Source: Calliopum simillimum (lineage: Eukaryota; Arthropoda; Insecta; Diptera; Lauxaniidae). Taken from it: a DNA stretch of 64,000 nucleotides. A model generated the notes under the pieces. The model did not search any database, was not told the DNA's origin, and saw nothing but the letters and a program-made list of their open reading frames with translations. Shown in pieces: positions 23,492 through 35,352 of this stretch (positions are counted from its first letter, which is position 1; every line of letters starts with the position of its first letter). The stretch covers positions 40,832,101 through 40,896,100 of the forward strand of contig OX638371.1 in NCBI GenBank assembly GCA_951812925.1. The letters are read 5' to 3'. The translations under genes and the position numbers were made by a program.

Positions 23492-25439
23492 AATAGTTAT
23501 TGATTTTGGATCAGATCAGAAAGTGCATCAAGAAAATATGACTACAAGAGCACTCGCAGGTAGGGAGAAATTAGGAATAGGATTAGGCTGAATATTTATT
23601 CAAGTTATTAAAAATCAAAAAGGCAACTTGGGAATAGGTCCAAATTATTGTTCGAAGATATACAAGATAGTTAAAATAGGAAATAATAAATAAAGAAGTA
23701 ATCTCCATTAGACTTCAACAGTTCACTGCATTAAAAGTGTGCTTTCTCGTATTCCATTTTTATTGACAATAAAAGCATCGATGCAACAATGTTATACTGG
23801 GCGATTCTGAGGTTATCGCTTATTACCATTTCTTTAACCAAAAAATTGAAAAAGGATTTGTCTCAAATTTGAAAGTGAACTCGAATTTAAACTTTAAGTG
23901 TTCCGTTTTGCTTTTAGCAGCTTTTAATTTATGAGTTAAATTGACACATATTTGCAGGCAACTTTAGACACCAAACAGCTAAATTCTCTTGTATTGCATT
24001 TCTCAAAATAAGTTTGTATATAAATTGTATTCTACAGATAGTTTTGTGGCACATTGTACAATACCCAATCGAATAAGCTGACATTTCAAAGATATTCATC
24101 ATCATTCACTATCGAACGAATACAAATGCCAACATTGGCAACTGCTGTAGCAACTCAATCAAACGTTGAATTGCAATGTTGTGTTTTAACCGTCGCTGGT
24201 AGCCCTCGAATGTTTTGTATCCTATCGTACGTACAACTAAATTCGACAAAAAAAAAAATCGAAAAATATTTGGAACCCAAAGACAAAGTATGAACTTACA
24301 GGTCGCGAGAAATTGGCAAAATGCAAAAGGCAAAGAATCAACCGTGGGGTACACGGCACACATACACCAGTTACACCATTAATACCATTGAAGATGATGA
24401 AGACACCGCACCGCGATGGATGAGTTTTTGTGGAGAATAATGAAAACAGATAAAGCAGAAGAGCACTCAATGGAACAACGACGAAGAACGTACCCCTTGG
24501 CCAAATTCAAAGCTGCGGTATCGGCGGAGTTGGTGCAAAATGAACATTTGGAAGCAGCAGCAGCAGCAACGGCAGAGCAGAAGAAGAAGGCTTCAGAAGT
24601 ACCAGAGTACTCTGCATTCTTATTATTATTGTTATTATTTTGAGATTCAAAACAAGCGATAAGAACGTGTCACGTTTTGCAATTTACACATTTAACAGGC
24701 AACAACACACACAGTGGTGCAGGGCAGTCATTGTTTTTTCAACACGTCGTCGTGAGCGCTAAAAGATGATTTATAAATCGTCGTCGTCGTCGTTGTAGTT
24801 ATTGTTGTTGTTTTTGTTTGGCTGCCTAGGCTTTTTTGGCGCTGCTTTGGCCGCTTTGGTCTGTTTTGCCGATTATTGCTGTTGGTTGTGATGTTCTACC
24901 CATCGACATCATTGTGGTACACAAACGCTGCTGCTTTACCCTCCATTTAAACTGAACTGGAAACCCCGGCGTCTGTTTTTGCTTGTTTGTGCGCGCTTTG
25001 AACACTCTTGACTTTCAAAGGCAAAGGAAGCTTTCGTTGCCTCTGTAACGCGACAAATTTCGCACGATGTTGACACAGGGCAACAAAATAAAATTTTCAT
25101 TTAAAGGAAATTCAAAGTCTTCTTTTGCTGATAAGTTCTAGAACTTAAAGTTTTTCTTTTTCGCAAAAATATTTATGCAGACTTAAAGGTAACCCATAGA
25201 TATTAGGGTGGACCGAATTATGTGGAAGTTACTTAACTGACCTCGGCTAAGCCACAACGTGGAAATTCACTTTATTTTGAGAAAAAAAACGCCGAAGGAA
25301 CCAAACCTTTAGTTCAGTGTTCCTCAACCCGAGGTCCGAAGATGCAAAAATGTATTTCGCCGGTCCGCAGCTGTAAAAAGGTTAATGAACACTGCTCTTA
25401 ATTTAACTTTAGTTCCTCTCATTTTAATTTGAAATTTCC
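23492..25439. other. Mostly single-copy DNA with trinucleotide repeats
   Basis: No supported exon. There is a CAG/AAG tract at about 24,555-24,600 and a CGT tract at about 24,778-24,798. The CA/GC richness at 24.3-25.1 kb resembles fly intronic or regulatory DNA. A TTAGGGTGGACC motif at about 25,203 may mark an element end. Confidence 0.4.
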
Positions 25440-25695
25440 CTTGAACTCAATATTTATCCAACACAAAAAAAAAAAAGGAAAAAAAGGTTTTGAAATCGAG
25501 TCTATTTAAAATGAGTTCGAACAAACCATTAGAAAAGTAATTTGTATATGTATTTGTCGATGCTGAATCCGAACCCAGTTCCAGAATTGTTCTCTCACAA
25601 ATGGTTTTCGAGATATCCCAACCTAAAAAAGCGATTTTTGAGGTTATCCAGAAGACGAACATAATTATTTTGCTCTTTTCCATTAAATGCATACC
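25440..25695. repeat. PAL-1-related half element
   Basis: Contains GATGCTGAATCCGAACCCAG, then TCCAGAATTG, then CGAGATATCCCAACC and GATTTTTGAGGTTATCCAGA, in the same order as the left arm of the 21.4-kb palindrome. The second arm is missing, so this is a one-armed or truncated relative. Confidence 0.55.
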
Positions 25696-27150
25696 ACCTC
25701 AGAAACAGATTAATATGTGATGCAGAAGCAGCAAAGTCTGTGTCTTGCAAGACTGTAACAATGACGTAGAACCAGTTCTGCTCTTTCCTCTTCTTATTTA
25801 CAGAACCTACAGAAATCGTCCTGGATTACTGCAATGTTGAAGAGATGTTTCCTAGCTGGACAGATTCGCGGTACGTATACCTGAATAGGAACGGCATGAA
25901 TTGTCCTATGTTTACAAATTCTTCTCATGAATGATTTTGATTGTCAATTTGCCATAGTGTCATTCCAGCCTTCTTGAACTTTTCTGTACAGCCAACTCCA
26001 AGTCTGACCGCAGAATGGAGTAGGTCCAATAAGTTGTGTTGATGATATTTTTCCAGCCAGTTCACCTGCAACTTCATTGTCTTCAATTCCACTAAGACCA
26101 GATACGCAAATGCGGTGAATCTCATTTCAGAAGGGGAGTTTGATAAATAGTTGAAGACCCTCTCACACTAAGGTCGATGTAATTTTGTAAGAATTTAAGG
26201 CTCAAAGTGCCGCCTTGCTGCCTCTGTAGTACAAACTGACTCAATATTCCCCTGTTTTGGGTATAATCTTTGTACCTTTTCAAGGAAAGGGCAAAAATTA
26301 CTCACATGTGGAGGTTGTGCAGGGTTAAAATTTTCTACAAAAAAATTCCCCGCAATATCCTGCATAAGTTTGCTGAACACATGATGCACCTCAAATGTAA
26401 GGATCATATAGTTAAATTCATCGATTTAACACAAAAATGCGGTATTTTTATTTTTTTCATATTCAGTAGAAAAAAAACTTCAAAAATCGATTAGAAAAAA
26501 ATGTGACGTGCTGGAGAAAAACCACGAGATACGGGTATTTTTTTTTTAACGTCTACTTTAAGAATTTTTTGGATTTTCTCATGTGTTTTTTTTTGTGTCG
26601 AACGGTGTAATTCAAGTGCATGTTGTTATCCACGCCTTTGCCACGGATGCAGCTATCGACATTTATGGTATCTGTGTTATCATATACCCCGTCTATACCT
26701 AAGATTATTACAAACTCTATAGCTTCACAAGGATATTCAATTTTCCCTGTGAGATTATAGAGTGCGTGTATGTCAGAGTACCTTGAGCACTTGTCCGAAA
26801 TAATTTTAATTTTAAACAGGTAAGCGTAGTGAACACATTTTGAAGTAGTGCTGGAAAAATTCCATTAGCCCCTGGAGATTTGAAAAGTTCAAATGGGTTA
26901 ATAGCACATTAAATTTTCTCCACTGTCAGAATGAACATGACTATGTAAACAGGGATTATTTATAGTTGATAGGGGTGTCCCTCTCATCGAACATGGAATC
27001 ATCTCCCAATACGGAATTTATTTCCAGAAGAATTTCACTCTGTACATTAAAACTACCAACCTGCATTTGTAATTCAATGTTCTTCAGTGTAAAATTTCGC
27101 ATAATTTTTAGTCGCTCATTTTTATGGCATTCAAAAGCAGGGCACCAAAG
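25696..27150 (-). pseudogene. LINE (non-LTR retrotransposon) remnant
   Basis: On the minus strand, FKSPGANGIFPALLQ is visible at about 26,837-26,885, matching the SPGxDGIxPxLL motif of LINE reverse transcriptases. Downstream on the same strand, at about 26,125-25,960, VSGLSGIEDNEVAGELAGK followed by IGPTPFCG matches the last RNase H motif (VPGHSGIxGNExADELA). CRFCK, EEERAEL, LRHC at about 25,815-25,770 matches the C-terminal CCHC knuckle. The catalytic D of ADELA has become G. Domain order is therefore correct but interrupted and frameshifted. The segment between about 26,140 and 26,640 is too decayed to read. Confidence 0.75.
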
Positions 27151-28849
27151 GGAGCATCACTTAAAATACCTGAGTGGTACATTTTACTTATTTTTATATT
27201 TTTTTGTTCCTTAGTTTTTTTCCCTGTTTTTTTTTTTTTTTTTTGTATTCTTAACTAGAAAAAAACAAATGCTATCCTGATGATGATGCTGTTGCTGTTG
27301 GTGTTGCTGGAGGAGGATGGTCAACTTCAGCACCTTTTGAGTATTGCGCTCTCATCATCACAATCGTCATCAACGTTCGACTGTTCCAGAAAAAAAAAAA
27401 ACCAAGGAAAAAATATCTACAGGCACATACAGACTTGTGAATAATTTGGGGTCAGGACCATTGTTTTGAGCCAGCACCACCATCATCACCATCATCACCA
27501 CTGCCAATTGGCATTACATTGGTCTGGTCGGACTGCAAGTGATGCGATCTATAATCGCACCTCGTTTTGAAGTTTTTTTTTTTTGGTTTTTTACTTTTGA
27601 TTCCTTATTCGTGCCTTTGTTAAGCCATAGCAAAGTGCCTTCTCGCCATATACTTTGTCTTCAGACTACAACACGACGGACGCGTCATAAAGTCACACTT
27701 CAAAATATGCAATGAGTAACGTACCAGTGATGATCACGGCTGCAGGTTGCCGGTCGGTCGTTCGGTCGGTTTAGTGGTCGTCGGTCACACCACCACAGCC
27801 ACTTAAGTGTGAAAGCAACAAACGGCTTCCAACTTTAACCAAAATTTGAACAATATCTGTACGTGAAGCTTTAAAAATGGCCAGACCAAGCCGTCGAATA
27901 AGAAGTGTGAAAATTCCAACTAGGATACTCCTCTACAGTGGAGCACCGTGCACATACCGTGCAAACTTGTGGACGGACTCCTCACGTCGTATGTGCGCAC
28001 AGGTAATGCGATGATTATTCGTCTTCATGAATTATGCAGCGAATCCGAATACTTGTAGGAAAAATTCATTTCTCTGTTTTGTTTGTCGGTGTGTCCCAAA
28101 ACAACAACAACAACAACAAGCATAACATAGAATCTTCATATGGAAATGGAAATGGCAATGGCAGAGAATGTTTATGTTTATTTCTTGTGTCATAAAAATA
28201 TGCAGTTACTAGCAACATCACCAACCAACTTAAAACAGCGTCACCTTCGTCACCAAAAGTTATGGTGTCACAGAAAAGGCAAAAATTGTTGGTGTCAGAC
28301 GTATCATGAGGGGATTGCGGCGACTGCTTTATTAAAATGCGCATACTTTGGGCTAACAAAAGCTAAAACGATTTAGATTCAAGCAGGCTACTGTTGGAGT
28401 CCTTGTTGTTTGTTTTGTGCTTTGGTGCGAAACCGAACGATTTTAAAGCCACAAATTCTATAAAATTTAAATTTGAATCAAAACTGAATTAAAACTGTGT
28501 TAAAAAAGGGTTTTGTTTAAAATATTGCATAAAATCTTCACTCTCTATTTTATAAAGGTGATCATGATTATCCTTTTCAACTATGAATATAATCGTCTTA
28601 TTGATTCATAATGCTTTTCAATTTGACTCTTCACTATTATTCAAAAAAGTCCGAAATACTTATTGATCTGAAACGCTATAAATTGTTGACAGTTCATCAA
28701 ATTAACTTAATGATTCGATTAACCTTTTCAATGGCCACTCTAGTCCAACATTCGTCAAAAACTTAAACAGAATCTGTGAAAGAAATGGAGCTGTACATTT
28801 GCTCTAATCACCTAAATAAACCGCAATTATTCTGAAGTTGACTTTTAAC
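27151..28849. other. Mostly single-copy DNA with simple repeats
   Basis: Long T runs (about 27,225-27,245 and 27,573-27,582), an ACCATCATC tract (about 27,477-27,500), a CGGTCGGTCGTTCGGTCGGT patch (about 27,750-27,772) and CAACAA (about 28,100-28,118) are visible. No exon with motif support was found. Confidence 0.4.
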
Positions 28850-29343
28850 TAACATATTGCGGGAATTTATAGTCTTTAGTATTTGAGTGAAATTTAGTTG
28901 GATTATCTCAAAAAACTCTATTAGTGTGGCATTTTGAAACTTTTGCTTATATGGGAGGTGCCACGCCTCTTTGTCCGATTTAACCCAAATTTTTTGAGAA
29001 TTTGCATTTATAATTCTTAGTGTCTGAGTCAAATTTGGTTTGAGTTTGAATTTAGTTTTGAAAATTTGGCTTATATGGGAGTTGCCACGCCCTCTTTTCC
29101 GAATTCGCCCTGTTTTTTTTCAGAGCTTTTCCTTACAAATCGTAGTATTTATGTGTATTTTGGTTGCATTGTCGTGAAAAATACTCCTAAAGTAACATTT
29201 TGAATATATTTTTCGAATGGGCGATAGGCGTGTTTGTTGACCGATTTCGCTAAATTTTAATCCCACGAGCTAACTTTGAGGAGGCAGTGCACCAAATTTC
29301 ATTGAATTGTCTTCCTTAGTTTTCCCAAAAAGTGTATTGCAAT
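28850..29343 (-). repeat. Helitron-like element, 5'-truncated copy
   Basis: Minus-strand modules (GGGAGGTGCCACGCCTCTTT, then GGAGTTGCCACGCCCTCTTT) are followed by the unique block with GGCGATAGGCGTGTTTGTTG and CACCAAATTTCATTGAATTG. The copy stops at AAAAAGTGTATTGCAA, so the GTCY tract and the other end are lost, as is the hairpin end. Confidence 0.7.
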
Positions 29344-29592
29344 TGGTCTTCTTCTCCTGACTTGTCAGGTCATCAATTAACAGAAGAATTAAAAGCAGAG
29401 AGCGGAGGATAGAATACACATAGCTTAGTGGTAAAATTTTAGAACAGAAAAGTGAACGTCATCTGACAGTTGCAGTTCTAAAGGGTGATCTAATACGAGG
29501 TCTCTTTTCCAACTGGGTTGTTTTGACAGTTGTTTTGTGTCAAATGGCTTGTCCATATGACGTTTGTGTTTAGTATTCAATACGACTCAATC

Positions 29593-30179
29593 ATGAATAG
29601 ACTTTCTCCTGAACAACGTTTATTAATTGTGGAAACTTACTACCAAAATCAGTAATCAGCTAGAAACACCATCACCAGATTTCGAAGCAATTTTACACTA
29701 GTGGACAATCATCATTCTACCAAAGTGCATACAGCCCGTAGTTTGGAGAATATTGCTGCAGTAGCAGAGAGTGTACGTGAAAACCGTGAACAATCCATTC
29801 GTCGCCGATCTCAGGCTTTGGGCATCTCTTATGTACCATTGTGGCCTATCTTGATTCGTGATCTTGGTCTGAAGGCCTATAAAATACAGCTCGTACAAGA
29901 ATTGAATTTTGTTCGAAAATGGCAAAAATTCATTGATCATTGCACTGTAATGTAGCCGACCTCTGGTTTCAACAGGATGGCGCAACATGCCATACAGCTG
30001 GAGAAATAATCGCTTTATTGAGGGAAACTTTCGATGAAAACATCATCTCAAGAAATGCTCCTGTTAACTGGCCACCAAGATCATGTGATTTGACGCCATT
30101 AGATTACTTTCTTTGGGGATATGTTAAATCACTTGTTAATGTCGACAAACCCGAAACTACGCTTTGGAAACCAACATAA
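29593..30179 (+). pseudogene. Mariner (DD41D, rosa-like) transposase, broken
   Basis: It starts ATG, MNRLSPEQRLLIVETYYQN, then a stop at 29,653-29,655. It continues ARNTITRFRSNFTLVDNH and a long helix-turn-helix part containing ENIAAVAESVREN, QSIRRRSQALGIS, LRDLGLKAYKIQLVQELN-like text. The segment with the first catalytic D is deleted near 29,910-29,960. The second catalytic D (QQDGATCHTA) is at 29,976-29,978. The third is in CDLTPLDYFLWG at 30,102-30,104 if aligned with the last D of the mariner SPDLAPSDYH box. That leaves 41 residues between them, the DD41D spacing reported for the tephritid rosa group. The frame then degrades before the C-terminus. The enzyme cannot be active. Confidence 0.85.
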
Positions 30180-30248
30180 CTCGTATTATTCAAATTGGAC
30201 CAACAGAATGAATCTCACAGTGCAACATTTTTCACGTCATTGACGGTA

Positions 30249-30858
30249 AACTAAAATCCGTTATAAGGCGTCGAAAGTCCTCGCCGAAACAAGTAATTCT
30301 GCCCGAGCGTTTTGCAAAGTTGATTCATATAAGGATTTTATGGTAATTTTTTGCAATTTTAAGGCACTAGATGAATTTTTTTCGGTTAAGTTTGTTCGGC
30401 ATTTTTTTTTTTTTTTCTATACAATAGCTACAACTTTGCTGAAGTCATCGAAACAATATCTCGGCTCGTTACCGAGATATAGCCATATGAAAAAATCGAA
30501 AAATCGTTCAAAATCCAATTTGAGGCAAAAAGTTGCAATTTTCAGCATTATAATTATAATTATCCAGCTGAAAATTGCAACTTTGAGCGATTTTGAGGAT
30601 TTTGAACGATTTTTCGATTTTTTCATATGGCTATATCTCGGTAACGAGCCGAGATATTATTTTGATGACTTCTGCAATGTTGTAGCTATTGTATAGAAGA
30701 AAAAAAATGCCGAACATACTTAACCGAAAAAAATTCATCTAGTGCCTTAAAATCGCAAAAATGACCATAAAATTCTTATATGAGTCAACTTTACAAAACG
30801 CTCTGGCAGAATTACTTGTTTCGGCGAGCACTTCGACGCCTTATAACGGATTTTAGTT
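30249..30858. mobile_element. PAL-6: 610-bp palindrome nested in the mariner
   Basis: The arms of about 290 bp start AACTAAAATCCGTTATAAGG on both sides and stay above roughly 90% identical by eye, meeting at TTATAATTATAATTA (centre about 30,553). Arm words include AATATCTCGGCTCGTTACCG and ATAGCCATATGAAAAAATCG. The insertion lies in the decayed 3' part of the mariner. I could not find a clean target duplication. Mirrored small frames on both strands are artefacts of the palindrome. Confidence 0.85.
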
Positions 30859-31045
30859 CACTTTTCTTGTGTCGCACTGTGTCATTTAAGAGCTAGTCGT
30901 GGGCAACATTTGAACGATATGATTGATTTGTAGGAACCGAACTATCATTCCAAATAAAGATTTGCATCAATACATTGACTTTTATGTATTATTTTTAGAA
31001 AACAAAGTAGGAAGCTCTTATTGGATCACCCTTTGGATCACCTTT

Positions 31046-32040
31046 GGCCTAAGGAATGTATTGATATCATGGCAATCATGCTTTTGAGAGCATTTATTGC
31101 AAGACAAAAACAGTTTCAAAACTAAATTAAGCATTATTCCTAAATCAAATTACTTGAATGAAAAATTCAATTATAAATTGTAATACCTAAACATTTTCAA
31201 GTACATATCTATGCAATTCACTTATTTTCAATTTGCCAAAAAAGAAAAAAAATAAAAACCCAACATCACCATGATTGATAACCTGCGTCAAACCTTTCGT
31301 TTTGGGTAAAATAAAATCCAAGTCTCGAGGATGTTTTGCAATTTACTAATTTGCAATTCACTTAACACAAATTGCAAATAAAGCAACACCAACAAAGCGC
31401 AAACGGTAGAACTTCCACACCGCATCAGAGCTTTACACGCACACGCTGAGCCGATGTGTTTTGAAAAGCCTTTGATTGCCAGCAGCCCCTCCTACCGCCC
31501 ACGATAAATAGAATGACACAACGCGTCGTTTGGCCAAAATGAGAGGAGTAGGCTGAGTAACTGCAGAATGGTGAAGAGTTTCCGATTTCAATCATAAGTT
31601 GAAAGCAATAGAGAGCAAAAAAAAAAAAAAAAACGTAAACGAAAATCAGAAAATGATGTGGCAGCAAAATACATTTGCATCTAACACACACATCCTTCGT
31701 ATGTAACAAATCGAAAGAGTTGACAACAAGGATAACACAGTAGCGGCGCGGTAGAAGCAATAAAAAAAGCAGAGCAGCAACACTACAACTTCAAGACAAA
31801 TAAAAGTTCAAGGCAGAACACAGCAAATTTTTCTTCTTCTTCGAAAGTTTTATTTGAATGATTTATTTCACATTTTTTTCCGTTTTCAATCCGACATGAT
31901 TTCATGTGGCATGTGGCAAAGAAACTCCTTCGCGACTGTTTGGATACAAATCCTTTTTAGCAAAAAGTTGATTGTTAGGGTGATTCAAAAAAAAAAAAAA
32001 AAAAATGTATTCTGTGTAGGTACCCGACTACAAAAAAGTT
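31046..32040. other. Mostly single-copy DNA
   Basis: A runs lie at about 31,617-31,632 and 31,987-32,004. The 31.4-31.8 kb part is GC-richer, but its 111-codon minus-strand frame shows no motif. Confidence 0.4.
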
Positions 32041-32850
32041 CAGGTTGAGATCCGATTCGGATCAGGCTTGCCTGAAGAATGATCAGGAACGAGTCAGGTT
32101 TTCTGATCCGATAATGAAGAACAAACGTCACACCTCATATGAAACGGACCTGATCAGTTTGAGCGGATCCGATTCAGATCTCATGAAGTTTTCAGGAACG
32201 GAACAAGATATTTCAGGTCCTTATTAGAAAAATAAAATATTTATTATTGAGGATCGGATCCATATCCATATAAATTAATTTAAGATTTGTGATGATATAA
32301 ACATCATAACCACCTAAAATGTGTTTTAGAAAACTTCTGTGGTCGTTTTGATATGGAATATTTATATAGTTCTGCAAATTTGATACGATACTACAACGTA
32401 CTTGGACCGTATTAAGAGTTTTGGTATCAAATCCTGAAGAGGAACTGGTCAGAATGAGCCGTATTAAGGAATACCTGATGCAGATCTGATCCTAATCCGG
32501 AATTCCTGAACTAATTTCTTGTCGGGATAGAAGACAGACAGTTCTGCAGCAAAAATAGTACCAGATAATAGCTGATACGGAGCTGAGTAACAAATTTTAA
32601 AATTTTTCAAAAAGCGGATTAAATTTGGTCCTATTGGCGCAGGGTTCAAACGCTGGATGAATAAAATTCCTTACTAACATTTAGTTCTGCAAATTTGATG
32701 CGATACTGATTTAAACAACCGACTAGGACCGTATTTAGATTTTTGGTATCAGATTCTGATGAGGAACTGATCAGCTGTCCGTATTTAGCAATACCTCATC
32801 CGGATCTGATCCTAATCCGGAATTCCAGCACTAATTTCTTGTCAGGTAGG
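32041..32850 (+). repeat. Dispersed repeat with two tandem ~315-bp units
   Basis: The block TAGTTCTGCAAATTTGAT, then GCGATACT, then TTTTGGTATCA, then GATCTGATCCTAATCCGGAA, then ACTAATTTCTTGTC occurs at about 32,367-32,525 and again at about 32,682-32,846 (offset 315 bp). The upstream part (32,041-32,220) is rich in GATCCG/CTGATC words of the same vocabulary. No coding content is visible. Confidence 0.65.
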
Positions 32851-34289
32851 TGCCGATGTGAATACTTTACACTGGAATAAAAATGGGCGTAATCATAAAA
32901 GTGACACACCCACTTTTAAAACATAAACATAGACTTGTCTTACTTCTTCCATGTGTACTAAGTTTCATGTGCTTTACTTTTTTCATATTGACTCTTATTA
33001 TTTACTCTTAATTTTTACTGAAGATCACCCTAATGTTGCTTCTCCTAACTACTTACTCCTGCAACATGCCATACATACTCCTCTTCTATATGATGATGTT
33101 TGAGCAGCATTGGAGCGTGGTGATTGAAGAGCTTGGGGCGTGCTATACTGCGTATCACAAAAAAAAAAAAAACCTGAAGACAAATTGAAGTTTGTCTTCC
33201 TCATACCTGGTTCATTGGTTGGCTGGTTGCTCTCAATTTACGTGGTTTGTCGTCTTTACGTGCAACGGTTTAAGCGCAGCAAATTTGATTGTTTTGGATT
33301 CCTTATCAGATTAGAAATGAGATTCGTTCGTAGAATGCGCTATCCGTCGCAATTCGATTCAATGTGAAGGAAGGAAACGCGTTCGTTATCTTCAGCGTGT
33401 GAAAACTTGAAATCCTGTCGAGATAACGAATGTCCTCGAATGTACGTGTTGGTATTTAAACAGCAAATAGTAGTATAAATTGCAATCTTTTACCTGGTGT
33501 TTTTACCAAAAAGACTATTTGGAAATTTGATTATTTTTCTTAAGTGTATAATTTGAACGAGTATCTACACTTTTTGTACATAAGTATAAGACCCAATGGA
33601 GTAATAACAATTTATATATATGGTATTATATTCCCAAGAAACTGATTGCTCGCCCCAAATAAAAATTCAAGTAGAAATATCTACAATGTGCAATACAAAT
33701 ATTCTCAAATGGCTTCCTGCATCTTAAAAAATTTGTTGTTATGACTCTGCTGGATAATGGACAAAGTTCTAAAGCAGCAATGACATCTCCTCCCAAATAT
33801 CTGAAAAATTTACGAAGCTATGGCACTTCTGAGCTTAAATTTTGGATATACATATTCAAATCAAAGTACCTTCTGGTTCAGAAAAATGATTTCATGCTAT
33901 CTAGCATGGACGTTGCCAGGATTTCGCTTGGAGGGTACTTGTAAAAATCATAATAATGATCTGTGTTACTGAGACTTCCCCATTCCTCTCCCTGTACATT
34001 TTTATGTTTGCTATTATTGAATATGGGTGACTCTACTCACTAGAGAATATTCTGCGGCTTACCATATTTCGCATATTTTTTGTAAATATAATTGATTTAA
34101 GAACAAAACTAAACATCTAAATTATTACTAGTAGGGTCTTGACTTTTTTCTCAGTCTTCTGGCACATCAAAATATCTAAAAATTTTGATGAATTATCAGT
34201 TACCTGCATTTATCCCAGATCGTGGATATTGTAGTATATACGCCAAGTTTTGTGTGATATACTGTCATGGCCAGTCAGATCCTCAGGTC
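32851..34289. other. Mostly single-copy DNA
   Basis: No gene or repeat could be supported. There is an A run at about 33,161-33,172. Confidence 0.4.
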
Positions 34290-34567
34290 TCACGACGAAT
34301 TCGGACAAGAGGGCGTGGCACCTCCCATATAAGCAAAAGCTTCAAAACGCCGTACTGAAAGAGTTTTCTGAGATAATCGAACCAAATTTGACTTAAACAC
34401 TAAAAATTGTAAATGTAAGCTCTCAACAAAAATTGAGTGAAACCGGACAAGAGGACGTGGTGCCTCCCATATAAGCAAAAGTTTCACTCAGACACTAAAA
34501 ACTATAATTGCAAGCTTTGAGCAAAAACTGGGTGAACTTGGACAAGAGGGCGTGGCACCTCCCATAT
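34290..34567 (+). repeat. Helitron-like internal modules
   Basis: Two and a half modules (AGGGCGTGGCACCTCCCATA at about 34,311, GGACGTGGTGCCTCCC at about 34,454, then a shortened third at about 34,548). The last ends abruptly without the hairpin end. It lies head-to-tail with the next copy. Confidence 0.7.
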
Positions 34568-34612
34568 ATGCCGTGTATCATATTTCTTAAATGTATTGCA
34601 CTTTAAATGTTT

Positions 34613-35352
34613 TTATAAGCTACACCCAGGGTATATTCACTGTGTTCTTCCATTTGTAACGCTGAGAAGGAAGCGTGACAAGTATAGAAAAGTTATATAT
34701 TTTTATCAGCGATACCTCCTCAGTCTATACAGCCAAGTCCGTCTGGCTAGATGTCTGTGCGTGAAAGTACATTTTACGGGAAAACCAAGCAAGATAATTC
34801 AATGAAATTAGTTCGTGGGATTCAAAATAGGCGAAATCGGTCAACGGACATGCCTACCGCCGATACAAAACATATATTCAAAACGCAACACTAAGAGCAT
34901 TATTTGCGATAACGAAAGTCAAATACACATGATTACAAGGGATAGTACGTACAAGCTATGAGCGAAAAGTAGGCGAATTCGGAAAAGAGGGCATGGCACC
35001 TCTCATACATGTAAAAGTAGCAACATGCTATACTGAAAACGGGTTTTGAGATAATCCAAACAAAGTTCACTCAAACACTATGAGCAGTAAATGCACGCTC
35101 TGAGGAAAAACTAGGCGAACTCGAACAAGTGGCCGTGGCAAGAAAAATGTACGTACTTCTGTAGTGCAAGCGTTATTTGAGGTAATAAAACCAAATTTGG
35201 CCCAGAAACTCGGAACAGTTACTGCAAGATCAGAGCCAAAACTAGTTAACTTCAGTCAATAGGGCGTGGCACCTGCCGTAAATGTATGATGCCGGTCAGC
35301 AGCTGTAAAAAGGATGAAGAACAAAGGTGTAGGATATTTAATTTTTAACCAG
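34613..35352 (+). repeat. Helitron-like element, near full length
   Basis: It begins TACACCCAGGGTATATTCAC like the 12.9-kb copy. It retains GTCCGTCTGGCTAGATGTCT where the GTCY tract should be, the GCGAAATCGGTCAACGGACA block, and four diverged modules (AAGAGGGCATGGCACCTCTC, AGTGGCCGTGGCA, AATAGGGCGTGGCACCTGCC and others). It ends in a decayed form of the 3' region (GATATTTAATTTTTAACCAG) without a good hairpin. Confidence 0.7.

Larger units (their letters stand above)
29481..31033 (+). mobile_element. Mariner-type transposon, interrupted by PAL-6
   Basis: The ends pair as AAGGGTGATCTAATACGAG at left and, reversed, AAGGGTGATCCAATAAGAG at right. TA precedes the left end (29,479-29,480). After subtracting the 610-bp PAL-6 insertion the remnant is about 940 bp, shorter than a full mariner of about 1.3 kb, because the middle of the transposase is deleted. 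A partial extra copy of the right end (GGATCACCTTT) follows at 31,035-31,045. Confidence 0.85.
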
